This document shows positions 45,188-52,761 of a stretch of 56,786 nucleotides of DNA, piece by piece. The stretch is from an uncultured Oscillatoriales cyanobacterium. GTDB lineage: Bacteria > Cyanobacteriota > Cyanobacteriia > Cyanobacteriales > Microcoleaceae. Made by a program: the position numbers and the translations under genes. How positions within the stretch are numbered: the stretch's first letter is position 1; the number at the start of each line of letters is the position of its first letter. Below the pieces are notes generated by a model. The model searched no databases, was not told the DNA's origin, and worked only from the letters and a program-made list of their open reading frames with translations. The stretch spans positions 1 to 56,786 of the forward strand of contig CAITND010000104.1 in NCBI GenBank assembly GCA_903893625.1, given 5' to 3'.

Positions 45188-45522
45188 AGATTTGGATCGA
45201 TGCTCAACTGCCGCCCACACTGGCAAATTGGCTAACAGAAACCTTTGGGTTAGAAGCAAGTGCATTGCGAGATTTGAGACTTCGGGATGCTCAAGATATG
45301 GAAATTTTTGAAGCGGCACGAGCCGAAAATGTTGTGATTATGACGAAAGACAGTGACTTCATCGACTTGGTATGTCGCTTAGGATCGCCACCTCAAATTT
45401 TGTGGCTAACTTGTGGCAATGTCACTAACCGCAACTTGCGACAATTGTTGACTGCTACTTTGCCTGATGCGTTAGAGCAATTGCGCCAAGGAGAAATGAT
45501 TGTGGAAATTAGCAACCGTTAG
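45184..45522 (+). CDS. DUF5615 PIN-like toxin
   Basis: A 112-residue PIN-like protein of the DUF5615 group. Acidic active-site residues are visible: D6 in IWIDAQLPP, the DAQDMEIFEAAR segment, and TKDSDF. PIN proteins are usually RNases. Coupled to the DUF433 gene by a 4-bp overlap, it forms a presumed type II toxin-antitoxin pair. Both genes are full length and look functional. The RNA target is unknown. Confidence 0.9.
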   Translation: MKIWIDAQLPPTLANWLTETFGLEASALRDLRLRDAQDMEIFEAARAENVVIMTKDSDFIDLVCRLGSPPQILWLTCGNVTNRNLRQLLTATLPDALEQLRQGEMIVEISNR

Positions 45523-45547
45523 TGATTAAAAGACATATTGGTGAGTC

Positions 45548-45611
45548 AGAAACCGGGTTTCTTTCAAAATCTCTGACTTTTTGCCAAAACTGTCTCAGAA
45601 ACCCGGTTTCT
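45548..45611. repeat. Two palindromic 15-mers AGAAACC-S-GGTTTCT
   Basis: One copy with G and one with C at the centre, 34 bases apart, follow the toxin gene; the same element occurs at 39704. The two copies can also pair with each other to make a larger stem. The remaining 140 bases up to the VapC remnant hold nothing I can identify; in particular no antitoxin frame. Confidence 0.7.
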
Positions 45612-45754
45612 CAAGTCTCTGCTATGCTATAATTCAATCAAGTTATAAATTGTAAATAATTAATCAAGACAATAAAAACGTAATTTACTAGATTTAAGCG
45701 GACAAATTCAATTTTCGACTGACTACGACTACAAAGCCTTGCGGTCAAACCGAA

Positions 45755-46054
45755 ATGTTTCTGATTGATACTTCTGTTTGGATCAGTGTTTTCCGCGACA
45801 AGACAGGTGCAGTACGTCAATCCCTCGAAGCAATTATTAACAATGAAAGCATCTTTTTGAGCCGATTTACTCAGATGGAACTTTTGCAAGGTTGTCGAGA
45901 CGATCGCGAGTGGACGCTATTAGAAACTTATCTTCAAGATCAAGACTATATCGAGGCAACTGCCGATACTTGGGTTATTGATGCAGTTACTAGAAATAGA
46001 ACAGAAGCAAACTCAAACGTGCCTACTAAAAGGATGAAAAAATATGAGCATTAG
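45755..46054 (+). pseudogene. Truncated VapC-type PIN toxin
   Basis: The first 75 or so residues match a VapC PIN ribonuclease: MFLIDTSVWISVFRD with the first active-site aspartate, and RFTQMELLQGCRDDREW with the glutamate. After ATADTWVIDAV the frame no longer looks like the family; the expected C-terminal part with its aspartates (about 55 residues) is replaced by unrelated RNRTEANSNVPTKR and a stop. No antitoxin gene precedes it. It is therefore judged a deletion remnant, fused by chance to the leader of the next toxin-antitoxin module. Confidence 0.7.
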
Positions 46055-46283
46055 ATCTTTTCAAGAAATTATAGATTCTGTTGAGAAACTCTCTCTTGAC
46101 GATCAAGATTATTTGTTTGAGCTAATCAAAAAAAGAAGAATTGAAAAGCGACGTTTAGAGATTGCTGCCAATGCTAAAGCTACTTTAGAGTCTTTAAAAC
46201 AAGGAACAGCAAAAAAAGGAAGTGTGAATGATTTAATTGCTGATTTATGGGATGATAAAGACGATGAAAATAGTTTGGGATAA
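46044..46283 (+). CDS. Small antitoxin-like protein
   Basis: A 79-residue protein, helical and charged, with SIRSFQEIIDSVEKLSLDDQDYLFELI followed by KKRRIEKRRLEIAANAKATLE. This resembles the short antitoxins that precede RelE/YoeB-like toxins in cyanobacteria. An AAAAGG ribosome binding site lies just upstream, and its 3' end overlaps the start of the toxin frame by 20 bases. It looks full length, although its toxin is cut. Confidence 0.65.
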   Translation: MSIRSFQEIIDSVEKLSLDDQDYLFELIKKRRIEKRRLEIAANAKATLESLKQGTAKKGSVNDLIADLWDDKDDENSLG

Positions 46284-46464
46284 TCGCTTTAAACGGGCTT
46301 TTAGAAAACTTATAAAGAAGAATCCTGAAATGAGCGACAGGATTATTAATGTGCTTAATTTGTTAAGTATTGATCCTCTTACTCCCTCATTAAAATTAAT
46401 TACAGAAAATTTCTGTATCAAACAAGCTCCCCTGCAAAGGTTTACTAATCTGAGTGTTAAGTAA
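46264..46464 (+). pseudogene. RelE/YoeB-like toxin, C-terminally truncated
   Basis: Starting at ATG 46264, the first 44 residues (MKIVWDNRFKRAFRKLIKKN, then RIINVLNLLSIDPLTPSLKL) fit a RelE-superfamily mRNA interferase. At SLKL, where family members continue with a conserved H-x-L-G-x-L and the catalytic strands, the sequence switches to the complement of the 3' end of the neighbouring DNA methyltransferase gene. The last 22 residues are thus not toxin. The break marks the left boundary of the inserted R-M block. Confidence 0.75.
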
Positions 46465-48690
46465 GTTTAGAGATAGATCGCAGTAATGTTGATGTAGCTC
46501 GATATTAATAGATGCACGAGATTCTCTAGCAGCAACCCTACCCGTAGTCATACTCCCTGCAAAGGGATCTAGTATGATTTCTTCAGATGGCACAATGGAA
46601 AAAAGAAGCTTGGGAAGTGCTTCAGGAAATGGAGCACTATGACCATAAATATTTTTACCTCCAACCATTTTCGTTACAGGTTTTTCTTGAATAACTTTAG
46701 GCAGTTTAGATAGCTCGAAGGCTGGATAACCTTTTGAAAAAATTAATATGTGTTCCCAACAATTTAAAGGAGTCTGATAATAAGGAGAGTTATTACCTTG
46801 ATTGAAATTTCTGTGCCCCTCAATTTCTCCCTTATCCCATGCAATATTTCCTAAATGGGTAAAACCAATATGCCTAAAAATAAAGCTAATATAGCTACTT
46901 AAAATCAGTCTTTTTTTACCCATATCCGAAAAAACTATAATATTTTCATTATCAAAGTAGTCAAATATATTAAATAAGTATGGTGCTCCATGCTTTAAAC
47001 ATCTAAAAACCTCCTTTGATATGTTGTACATATCATACAAATAGCAATAAATATTAGACCACTGAGAATATTCTCTGGCATTATAATATGGAGGAGATGT
47101 TATTGCACCTCCTATAGATTCACTTTTTAATTGGTGAAGCACTTGAAAAGCATCTCCTTGATATAAAGTCACCCCTGGAACTTTGGATAGATTTGAAATT
47201 AAACATTGTTTTTCATGCTCTCGAATACAGATAAACCGCTTAAAGAATGAAAGTTCTCTATATTTTTTTGCAAGCTTATTATCTATTATTTTGTGTATAA
47301 AACCTAAATTTTTGTATTTTATATTTCTTCCAATACTGTTATTATTGAGGTTTTCTTGCTTAGAATAAATGACTACAGTATCACCATATAATGAATAAGA
47401 TTTTATTAAGAATAAAAAAATATCGGCAATTGAATAAGTTTTTACTATATCTCTTCTCCATTTTTTTAAAATATCCTTTTGAATTATGTTTCTATCGTCT
47501 AGGATAGCTTGTTGTCTGATAATAGAAGCCAGAGAATAACGCTTTCCTCTATTGTATTTACTCTTGTCGCCACAAAACAGATTTTTACACTCAAAACTTC
47601 TGACACCAAGTACAGGGTAGGAATTACCTTGAACATTAAATGTTCTACACTTAGGGCAAGGAATCAGAGTCTCATCCCGTTCATTCTTTTCAAAAAGAAG
47701 AACACTTTTTTCTTGCTGATCTACATACACAAGATAACAGTCTTTATAGGTAAATCCCTCATTACCATTCTGAAAATTACAGTTTTTTTGGTCTAAATTC
47801 TTGATATAATCTATGGTTTGACGCTCTACTTCCTGCCATCTGAAGTATGTGCGATCAATGGGTCTTTCTAAAAATTTTTCACAAAAAATTGTGATATCTG
47901 CAATTAAGCTCCATTTGCAGGAAAATTTATCTCCTATAATTATTGCTAAATAACAATGATTTGTTAATTCGTCATAAATTTTAGTAATTTGATCAATTAA
48001 TTGACTTAGAAGTCGATCATAATCCTGGAGTTCATCAAAAAGATTATCGACATCAATTATTGAAAGTCCCTGTTCTCTAGCCACTTGCTTACTATGGAAA
48101 TATTTAAGATGTTCCCAATAGTTTTCAAAATATCGCTCTTGACAATTTTTATTAACAGCTTTATGAACAGTATCTTCAGAGAAACAATAGTAAATATATG
48201 AACAAAAAACAGATGCAATTATATCATTGATGTGTTTTTCTTTTTCTTGCGCTTTTAATAATTTGTCTAAGTCCATAAAATTTCTATTTTTTTTTGTTTC
48301 AATTTCTCTTGCTAAAATTAAAAAATATTCCAGATTTTTATGGGACTGAAAAATATCAGAAACCCATTCCTTGAAATTAATTTCAGGACGATTGATGGCT
48401 TCTCCTATCTCTAATTTTTGATGATAGTTAAATATTTCTCCTTTCTTGACTGCTTGATCAATAAAATATCGATATACCTTTCTGTTCAATTCCAGTCTTT
48501 CATTGATGACAAAAATTAAGGATTGTTTTATATGGTTGACATCACAAATATCTTTTAGAGAAAAGAAAACTAAGTATTCTTCTAGTGCCTGTAGCATATC
48601 CTCAGACGGTTTCCAGCTAGTCAAAGTCCATTCTTGGAAATTCGCAATTAATTTATTGACCAGCACTTTTCTTTCCATTTCAGTTGACAT
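46396..48690 (-). CDS. Large beta-class DNA methyltransferase with zinc-finger N-terminal region
   Basis: A 764-residue DNA methyltransferase. The catalytic domain is C-terminal (about 505-764) in beta order: catalytic motif IV AITSPPYYNARE (TSPPY at 531-535, a form common in N4-cytosine enzymes), then ILDPFAGSMTTGRVAA and INIELHQHYCD. The first 500 residues match nothing I know; they are helical and AT-rich in coding, and contain a likely zinc site (C345, C348, C368, C373). That long extension may read the DNA sequence. The gene is divergent from the XRE and HNH genes. Methylated base and site are unknown; N4-cytosine is an inference. Confidence 0.85.
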   Translation of the reverse strand: MSTEMERKVLVNKLIANFQEWTLTSWKPSEDMLQALEEYLVFFSLKDICDVNHIKQSLIFVINERLELNRKVYRYFIDQAVKKGEIFNYHQKLEIGEAINRPEINFKEWVSDIFQSHKNLEYFLILAREIETKKNRNFMDLDKLLKAQEKEKHINDIIASVFCSYIYYCFSEDTVHKAVNKNCQERYFENYWEHLKYFHSKQVAREQGLSIIDVDNLFDELQDYDRLLSQLIDQITKIYDELTNHCYLAIIIGDKFSCKWSLIADITIFCEKFLERPIDRTYFRWQEVERQTIDYIKNLDQKNCNFQNGNEGFTYKDCYLVYVDQQEKSVLLFEKNERDETLIPCPKCRTFNVQGNSYPVLGVRSFECKNLFCGDKSKYNRGKRYSLASIIRQQAILDDRNIIQKDILKKWRRDIVKTYSIADIFLFLIKSYSLYGDTVVIYSKQENLNNNSIGRNIKYKNLGFIHKIIDNKLAKKYRELSFFKRFICIREHEKQCLISNLSKVPGVTLYQGDAFQVLHQLKSESIGGAITSPPYYNAREYSQWSNIYCYLYDMYNISKEVFRCLKHGAPYLFNIFDYFDNENIIVFSDMGKKRLILSSYISFIFRHIGFTHLGNIAWDKGEIEGHRNFNQGNNSPYYQTPLNCWEHILIFSKGYPAFELSKLPKVIQEKPVTKMVGGKNIYGHSAPFPEALPKLLFSIVPSEEIILDPFAGSMTTGRVAARESRASINIELHQHYCDLSLNLLNTQISKPLQGSLFDTEIFCN

Positions 48691-48838
48691 AACATTTATC
48701 CTTACTGACAGAATTGAAACCTTTACTCTGCAAAGCTTTTATCGCTTTACTGCATCTTCATTACTTTTTATGCTATTTTCGCATATTTTGGCTGTCATGT
48801 CAAGGTTATATTGAACACTGCCTCAATGTCAATTTCGC
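48691..48838. promoter_or_regulatory. Divergent promoter region of the methyltransferase and XRE/HNH genes
   Basis: A 148-bp AT-rich gap that must hold both promoters. An imperfect palindrome ATGC-N7-GCAT lies at 48770-48784, and its half TTCGCAT recurs directly at the XRE start (48834-48840). These are possible operator half-sites for the XRE protein, which in R-M systems often controls both directions. Assignment is tentative. The XRE gene lacks a ribosome binding site and may be read from a leaderless transcript. Confidence 0.35.
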
Positions 48839-49165
48839 ATGACTCCATCAGATCGGTCAGATCGGCGTAGTAGATCAAATGACTGCAACATAAACACCGA
48901 GAGAAATAAAGGACACCCAAAGACCATCTTTCGAGATGAATATCTTCAATTGCTTGGCATTTTAAGGAGTGCGCGGGAGAAACGGAGACTTTCTCAAGCC
49001 GAGCTTGGGATGCTAGTTGGTCAAGATCAAACGTTTGTCTCCAAATATGAAAATGGTGTGCGACGGCTCGATTTTTTGGAGACTCTGGATATTTGTAGGA
49101 CACTCGAAATTGACATTCACATTCTCATAGAGGAATTAGAAAATGGAAATCGGTCAATACCCTGA
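48839..49165 (+). CDS. XRE-family helix-turn-helix regulator (controller-like)
   Basis: A 108-residue protein with a C-terminal-half XRE domain: ILRSAREKRRLSQAELGMLV, VGQDQTFVSKYENGVRRLD and LDICRTLEIDI. The first 35 residues are basic and low in predicted structure, unlike typical controller proteins of about 80 residues, so the true start may be further in, but no other in-frame ATG exists. It overlaps the HNH gene by 23 bases. In type II R-M systems a controller in this place represses the methyltransferase and times nuclease production; here that role is inferred from position. Confidence 0.8.
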   Translation: MTPSDRSDRRSRSNDCNINTERNKGHPKTIFRDEYLQLLGILRSAREKRRLSQAELGMLVGQDQTFVSKYENGVRRLDFLETLDICRTLEIDIHILIEELENGNRSIP

Positions 49166-49736
49166 CGATAGCAAAAATTGGTCAGATGAGAATTGGTGTA
49201 ACTTCCTAAATGATTTGATTAATAGCGGTTTAATTTCACAAAAAGAAGTCTGTTCCCTAGTTTTGGGTCATCTAAATCCTTCACAAGTCGGTACATCTAT
49301 AGCGTGTAAAAAAACTTTTCAAAGTCAATATCCGAAGCGAAAATGCTGGGAGGCTGTAAGAAAGTGGCACTTTGATCAAAGTGGCAAGTGTGTAGATTGT
49401 GGGACAAGACTTGGACTTCAAGCTGATCACATTATACCTAGACAAGAGCTAGGGGACAGTGCTGATAATCTTGAAAATATGACTCTACGTTGTAGGCGAT
49501 GTAATGTTATACGTCGTCCTTCTCATGAACAGGGTGGATTAACAGATTTGACGGCAGAAGCTGCACTAATGTGGTTACTTTTTACTAAGCAACCTTCTAC
49601 CTATCAAGAGTTTAAAGATTTATGTAGAAACTATGGTCTGACTATGGCGGATATAAGATTTCAGGAAGCTTGGGCAATGGCTAAATGGCTGGAAAGAGAA
49701 GAAAAGTATTGTATTAGTGATGACTCCCGATATTAG
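49143..49736 (+). CDS. HNH endonuclease, probable type II restriction enzyme
   Basis: A 197-residue HNH nuclease. Seen: zinc-binding CVDCG (C83, C86), the catalytic ADHIIPR (D95, H96), NLENM with the central asparagine, and CRRCN (C117, C120). The N-terminal 65 residues and the C-terminal helical part (TYQEFKDLCRNYGLTMADIR) could carry dimerisation or DNA recognition. It starts inside the XRE gene, so the two are co-translated. Together with the divergent methyltransferase it makes a plausible type II R-M system; other HNH nuclease roles are possible. Confidence 0.85.
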   Translation: MEIGQYPDDSKNWSDENWCNFLNDLINSGLISQKEVCSLVLGHLNPSQVGTSIACKKTFQSQYPKRKCWEAVRKWHFDQSGKCVDCGTRLGLQADHIIPRQELGDSADNLENMTLRCRRCNVIRRPSHEQGGLTDLTAEAALMWLLFTKQPSTYQEFKDLCRNYGLTMADIRFQEAWAMAKWLEREEKYCISDDSRY

Positions 49737-49987
49737 TTCTGGGTTAAGGCAGTCTAGCAAATTACTTCACTTAAACCGCCCTCCGGTTGTAAAATTTGAC
49801 ACAACCTCTCCTATTGAGATGTGATCGCTTTCCTACTCTCCTGTTGAGGTGCAATGCCTACAGGTGGCGGCTACGCCATCACACTCCGTCGAACTCACGT
49901 TGATTTAAGACGTGATCGCGCTATCTATCCGTTCTGAGTTTTGCTGTGTATCGGTATTGTCTTTTGGGGATCAAAATTTAATAAATA

Positions 49988-51139
49988 TTACTCTTCTTCA
50001 CTGAAATCTTCACATAAATCCTGTAACGTTTGATGTTGAAAACGACGGGAAGAACGACGATATTTTTTAGTCGCTAATTTCGGTTCTAATTGTTGTTTAC
50101 CTCCTGATTTCGTTTTAGATTTAACATTAATTTCTACATCTCGTTGTTGGTGAATTGCTTCTTGATGCGCGATCGCTGCTTCTAAAAAATCTAAATAAAT
50201 CGGATAGCGTTCCCAGTCTCCCCGGACAATACAATTAGGTTCATCTCGATGAGAACAATCACTAAATTGACATTTTCCGGCACAAAAACGGCGTTTTGCT
50301 TCGGGAAAATAATCGACTAATTCTTCTGGGGCACATTCTAATTCTGGTTGATTAAATCCCGGTGTATCGGCTAATAATCCTCCTGTTGGTAATTGAAATA
50401 ATTCAACGTGGCGAGTCGTATGTCTTCCCCGTCCTAACTTTCCTGAAACCGTGGCAACTCTTATATTAAGACTAGGAATTAATTGATTAATTAAACTCGA
50501 TTTTCCCACCCCAGAGGGGCCGGAAATTACTGTAGTTTTATCTTGAAGTTGATGCAGTAAAGTATTCTCTTTAAAAGTATTTTCAGCTTCAAATAAGGAT
50601 TTTTGAATAATTTTATGCTCAGAATCAACCGTATACTCTAAACCATTATTAACACTAATAAATAAAGCCTCATAACCCCAATTTAATAAGCGATCGCGCC
50701 ATTCTAATAATTCATCTGAAGAGACTAAATCGCATTTATTTAAACATAAACACACCTCTAAACCCGTTGATTCTGCTTTAACTAAAAACCGACTTAAAGC
50801 TGTTGCTTCTAACTCCGGTTCTGCGATCGCAAACACTAATAAAATTTGATTCGCATTAGCAATAGGAGGACGACTCAGTTCTGTAATTCGGGGAAAGACT
50901 TGAGCAATAGCTCCCCGTTTTCCTGACCAGTCCGGTTCCTCCACAACAACCCGATCACCGACCATCACCTGCTGACCCATTTTTTTCAACAGAGAACGAC
51001 GGGTACACAGCAGAAACCTTTCCGAAGGTAAAACCCTCTGGATTTCTAGTTGAACCTGATAGAAATTCGCTTGAACTGCTACAACCGTTCCCACCAGTTC
51101 CGTTGTCTTCAACGGATCATTGCTTTCCGTTGAACTCAT
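49988..51139 (-). CDS. rsgA: Ribosome-maturation GTPase RsgA
   Basis: About 383 residues of the circularly permuted GTPase RsgA, which helps the late maturation of the 30S subunit. An N-terminal OB domain is followed by G4 NKCDL, then G1 SGPSGVGKSSLINQL and G3 DTPGFNQ, and a C-terminal zinc site CAGKCQFSDCSH with C in EPNC. A lysine/arginine-rich tail of 60 residues follows. The frame opens earlier at a TTG (51157), but the ATG at 51139 overlaps the tusA stop (ATGA), a coupled start, and is preferred. Confidence 0.95.
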   Translation of the reverse strand: MSSTESNDPLKTTELVGTVVAVQANFYQVQLEIQRVLPSERFLLCTRRSLLKKMGQQVMVGDRVVVEEPDWSGKRGAIAQVFPRITELSRPPIANANQILLVFAIAEPELEATALSRFLVKAESTGLEVCLCLNKCDLVSSDELLEWRDRLLNWGYEALFISVNNGLEYTVDSEHKIIQKSLFEAENTFKENTLLHQLQDKTTVISGPSGVGKSSLINQLIPSLNIRVATVSGKLGRGRHTTRHVELFQLPTGGLLADTPGFNQPELECAPEELVDYFPEAKRRFCAGKCQFSDCSHRDEPNCIVRGDWERYPIYLDFLEAAIAHQEAIHQQRDVEINVKSKTKSGGKQQLEPKLATKKYRRSSRRFQHQTLQDLCEDFSEEE

Positions 51140-51393
51140 CTGGCGGTTACAGGACAACGAACTTGAATGGAAAAAAAGTCAGAACAATCTTTGATTTGCT
51201 CAATATCATATCCCGCCATTGTCAAACTATCAGGAACTTGCTCAATGGGTTCTCCCGCATCTAACCAAACTTCCAACACCGAACCCGGTGTCATCTGTTC
51301 TAAGCGCAGTTTCGTGCGAACAAAATTCAGGGGACAAGGCGTTCCCCGTAAATCCAATTGAGCATCCGGTGTTAACGTATTAGTTTCTGTCAT
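51136..51393 (-). CDS. TusA-family sulfur carrier protein
   Basis: An 85-residue SirA/TusA-fold protein. The persulfide-forming cysteine is C20 in LDLRGTPCPLNFVRTK; the motif reads CPLN where TusA usually has CPxP. The rest (GSVLEVWLDAGEPIEQVPDS) fits the fold. Such proteins relay sulfur for tRNA thiolation or other uses. It is coupled to rsgA and follows dnaJ on the same strand, an order I recall from other cyanobacteria. Confidence 0.9.
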   Translation of the reverse strand: MTETNTLTPDAQLDLRGTPCPLNFVRTKLRLEQMTPGSVLEVWLDAGEPIEQVPDSLTMAGYDIEQIKDCSDFFSIQVRCPVTAR

Positions 51394-51433
51394 AAAAAGG
51401 GGTGTGTTGTCTGTTCTCTGCTGTCTGTTGTCT

Positions 51434-51468
51434 GTTAACCGTTAACCGTCAACCGTCAACCGTCAACA
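51434..51468. repeat. Heptamer tandem array, GTTAACC/GTCAACC x5
   Basis: Five 7-bp units (two GTTAACC, two GTCAACC, one GTCAACA) lie in the gap between dnaJ and tusA, flanked by CTGTCTGTTG-like sequence and its partial complement CAACAGACAACA. Confidence 0.85.
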
Positions 51469-51482
51469 GACAACAAACAAGT

Positions 51483-52613
51483 TTATTTTTGCTGGAATAA
51501 ATTACCGAGAAATCCTTCAATTCCGCCCTTTCCCGTGCGATCGCCCCGAATTTTAATCAACTGTTCCAGAAGTTCCCGTTCTTCAGGCGTAACCCTTGTG
51601 GGAATATCTACAAGAACCGTAATTAAATGATCTCCCCGACTGACCGGATTTCCCAGACGAGGAACCCCTTTATTTTCCAGGGTTAATACTGTTCCGGGTT
51701 GAGTCCCAGGAGGAATCGTTAACTTCGTGGGGCCATCAACAGTATCTACATCAAAGTTAAAACCCAGGATCGCCTGGAGATAGCTAATTTTGACTTCCGA
51801 TAGAATATTAATCCCATCCCGTTTAAATTTCGGATCAGGGGCGACGGATAAGAACACATACAAATCCCCAGGTGGCCCACTGCGTTTTCCGGCATCCCCC
51901 TCATTAGCGACCCGTAGACGAGTGCCATTATCCACCCCGGCGGGAACATTAATTTTAAGTTTCTTCGTGACTTCATTTAAGCCCCGACCGCCACAGATGG
52001 AACATTTATCTTCAATCATCTGTCCTGTGCCATTACAGTTAGGACAAACAGAAACCTGAGTAAAACTGCCAAAGGGGGTACGAGTTGCCCGTCGCACTTG
52101 ACCACTACCGCCACAGGTAGAACAAGTTTGGGGGCGAGTTCCCGGTTTAGCACCTGTTCCGGTACAGGTTTCACAAGTTTCTAAATGCTTAATGCGGATT
52201 TCTTTTTCCCCGCCGAAGATCGCTTCTTTGAACTCTAAACGCAGGTCTAAACGGAGGTCATCCCCCCGAACCGGGCCAGTGCGCTTGCGAGTTTGGGCAT
52301 TGCCCCCCATACCTCCGGCGAATCCACTGAAGAAGCTTTCAAAAATATCCGTAAACGGATCAGTAAAATTGGGGTCAAAGCCACCTGCACCAGTAGATAC
52401 CCCGGCTTCTCCAAAACGGTCATATCGCGCCCGCAACTCCGGTTCTTTTAACACCTCATAAGCGCGGCTAATTTCTTTAAACCGTTCTTCCGCGCCTGCG
52501 TCCTTATTGACATCCGGGTGATATTTGCGAGCTAGGCGACGATAGGCCCGTTTAAGTTCTTCTGTATCTGTGTCGCGGGAGACACCCAATATTTCATAAT
52601 AATCGCCTGCCAT
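51483..52613 (-). CDS. dnaJ: Chaperone DnaJ
   Basis: A 376-residue type I DnaJ with all domains: J domain (1-70) with the HPD motif in [11 protein letters not shown], a Gly/Phe-rich linker, four zinc repeats ([32 protein letters not shown]), and the C-terminal substrate-binding domains. It stimulates the DnaK ATPase and delivers unfolded proteins. It lies downstream of dnaK on the same strand with a 148-bp gap holding a heptamer array. Confidence 0.97.
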   Translation of the reverse strand: MAGDYYEILGVSRDTDTEELKRAYRRLARKYHPDVNKDAGAEERFKEISRAYEVLKEPELRARYDRFGEAGVSTGAGGFDPNFTDPFTDIFESFFSGFAGGMGGNAQTRKRTGPVRGDDLRLDLRLEFKEAIFGGEKEIRIKHLETCETCTGTGAKPGTRPQTCSTCGGSGQVRRATRTPFGSFTQVSVCPNCNGTGQMIEDKCSICGGRGLNEVTKKLKINVPAGVDNGTRLRVANEGDAGKRSGPPGDLYVFLSVAPDPKFKRDGINILSEVKISYLQAILGFNFDVDTVDGPTKLTIPPGTQPGTVLTLENKGVPRLGNPVSRGDHLITVLVDIPTRVTPEERELLEQLIKIRGDRTGKGGIEGFLGNLFQQK

Positions 52614-52627
52614 AGAGTATTTTGCCT

Positions 52628-52662
52628 AAATCAGTAATCAGTAATCAGTAATCAGTAATCAG
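52628..52662. repeat. Heptamer tandem array, TAATCAG x5
   Basis: Five 7-bp units (the first AAATCAG) lie between dnaK and dnaJ, only 15 bases upstream of the dnaJ start on the minus strand. They may affect the leader of dnaJ. Confidence 0.9.
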
Positions 52663-52761
52663 TGTAGAGACGTGCCATGGCGCATCTCTACGAGTCAACC
52701 AACCGTCAACACCGGACACCCAACACCCCCGGAATCAGATCTTTCCGAGTCTTGTTGCCTG

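Noticed and set aside
47183-47796. Plus-strand frames opposite the large methyltransferase gene
   Set aside because: Antisense shadows of an AT-rich coding region, without motifs.
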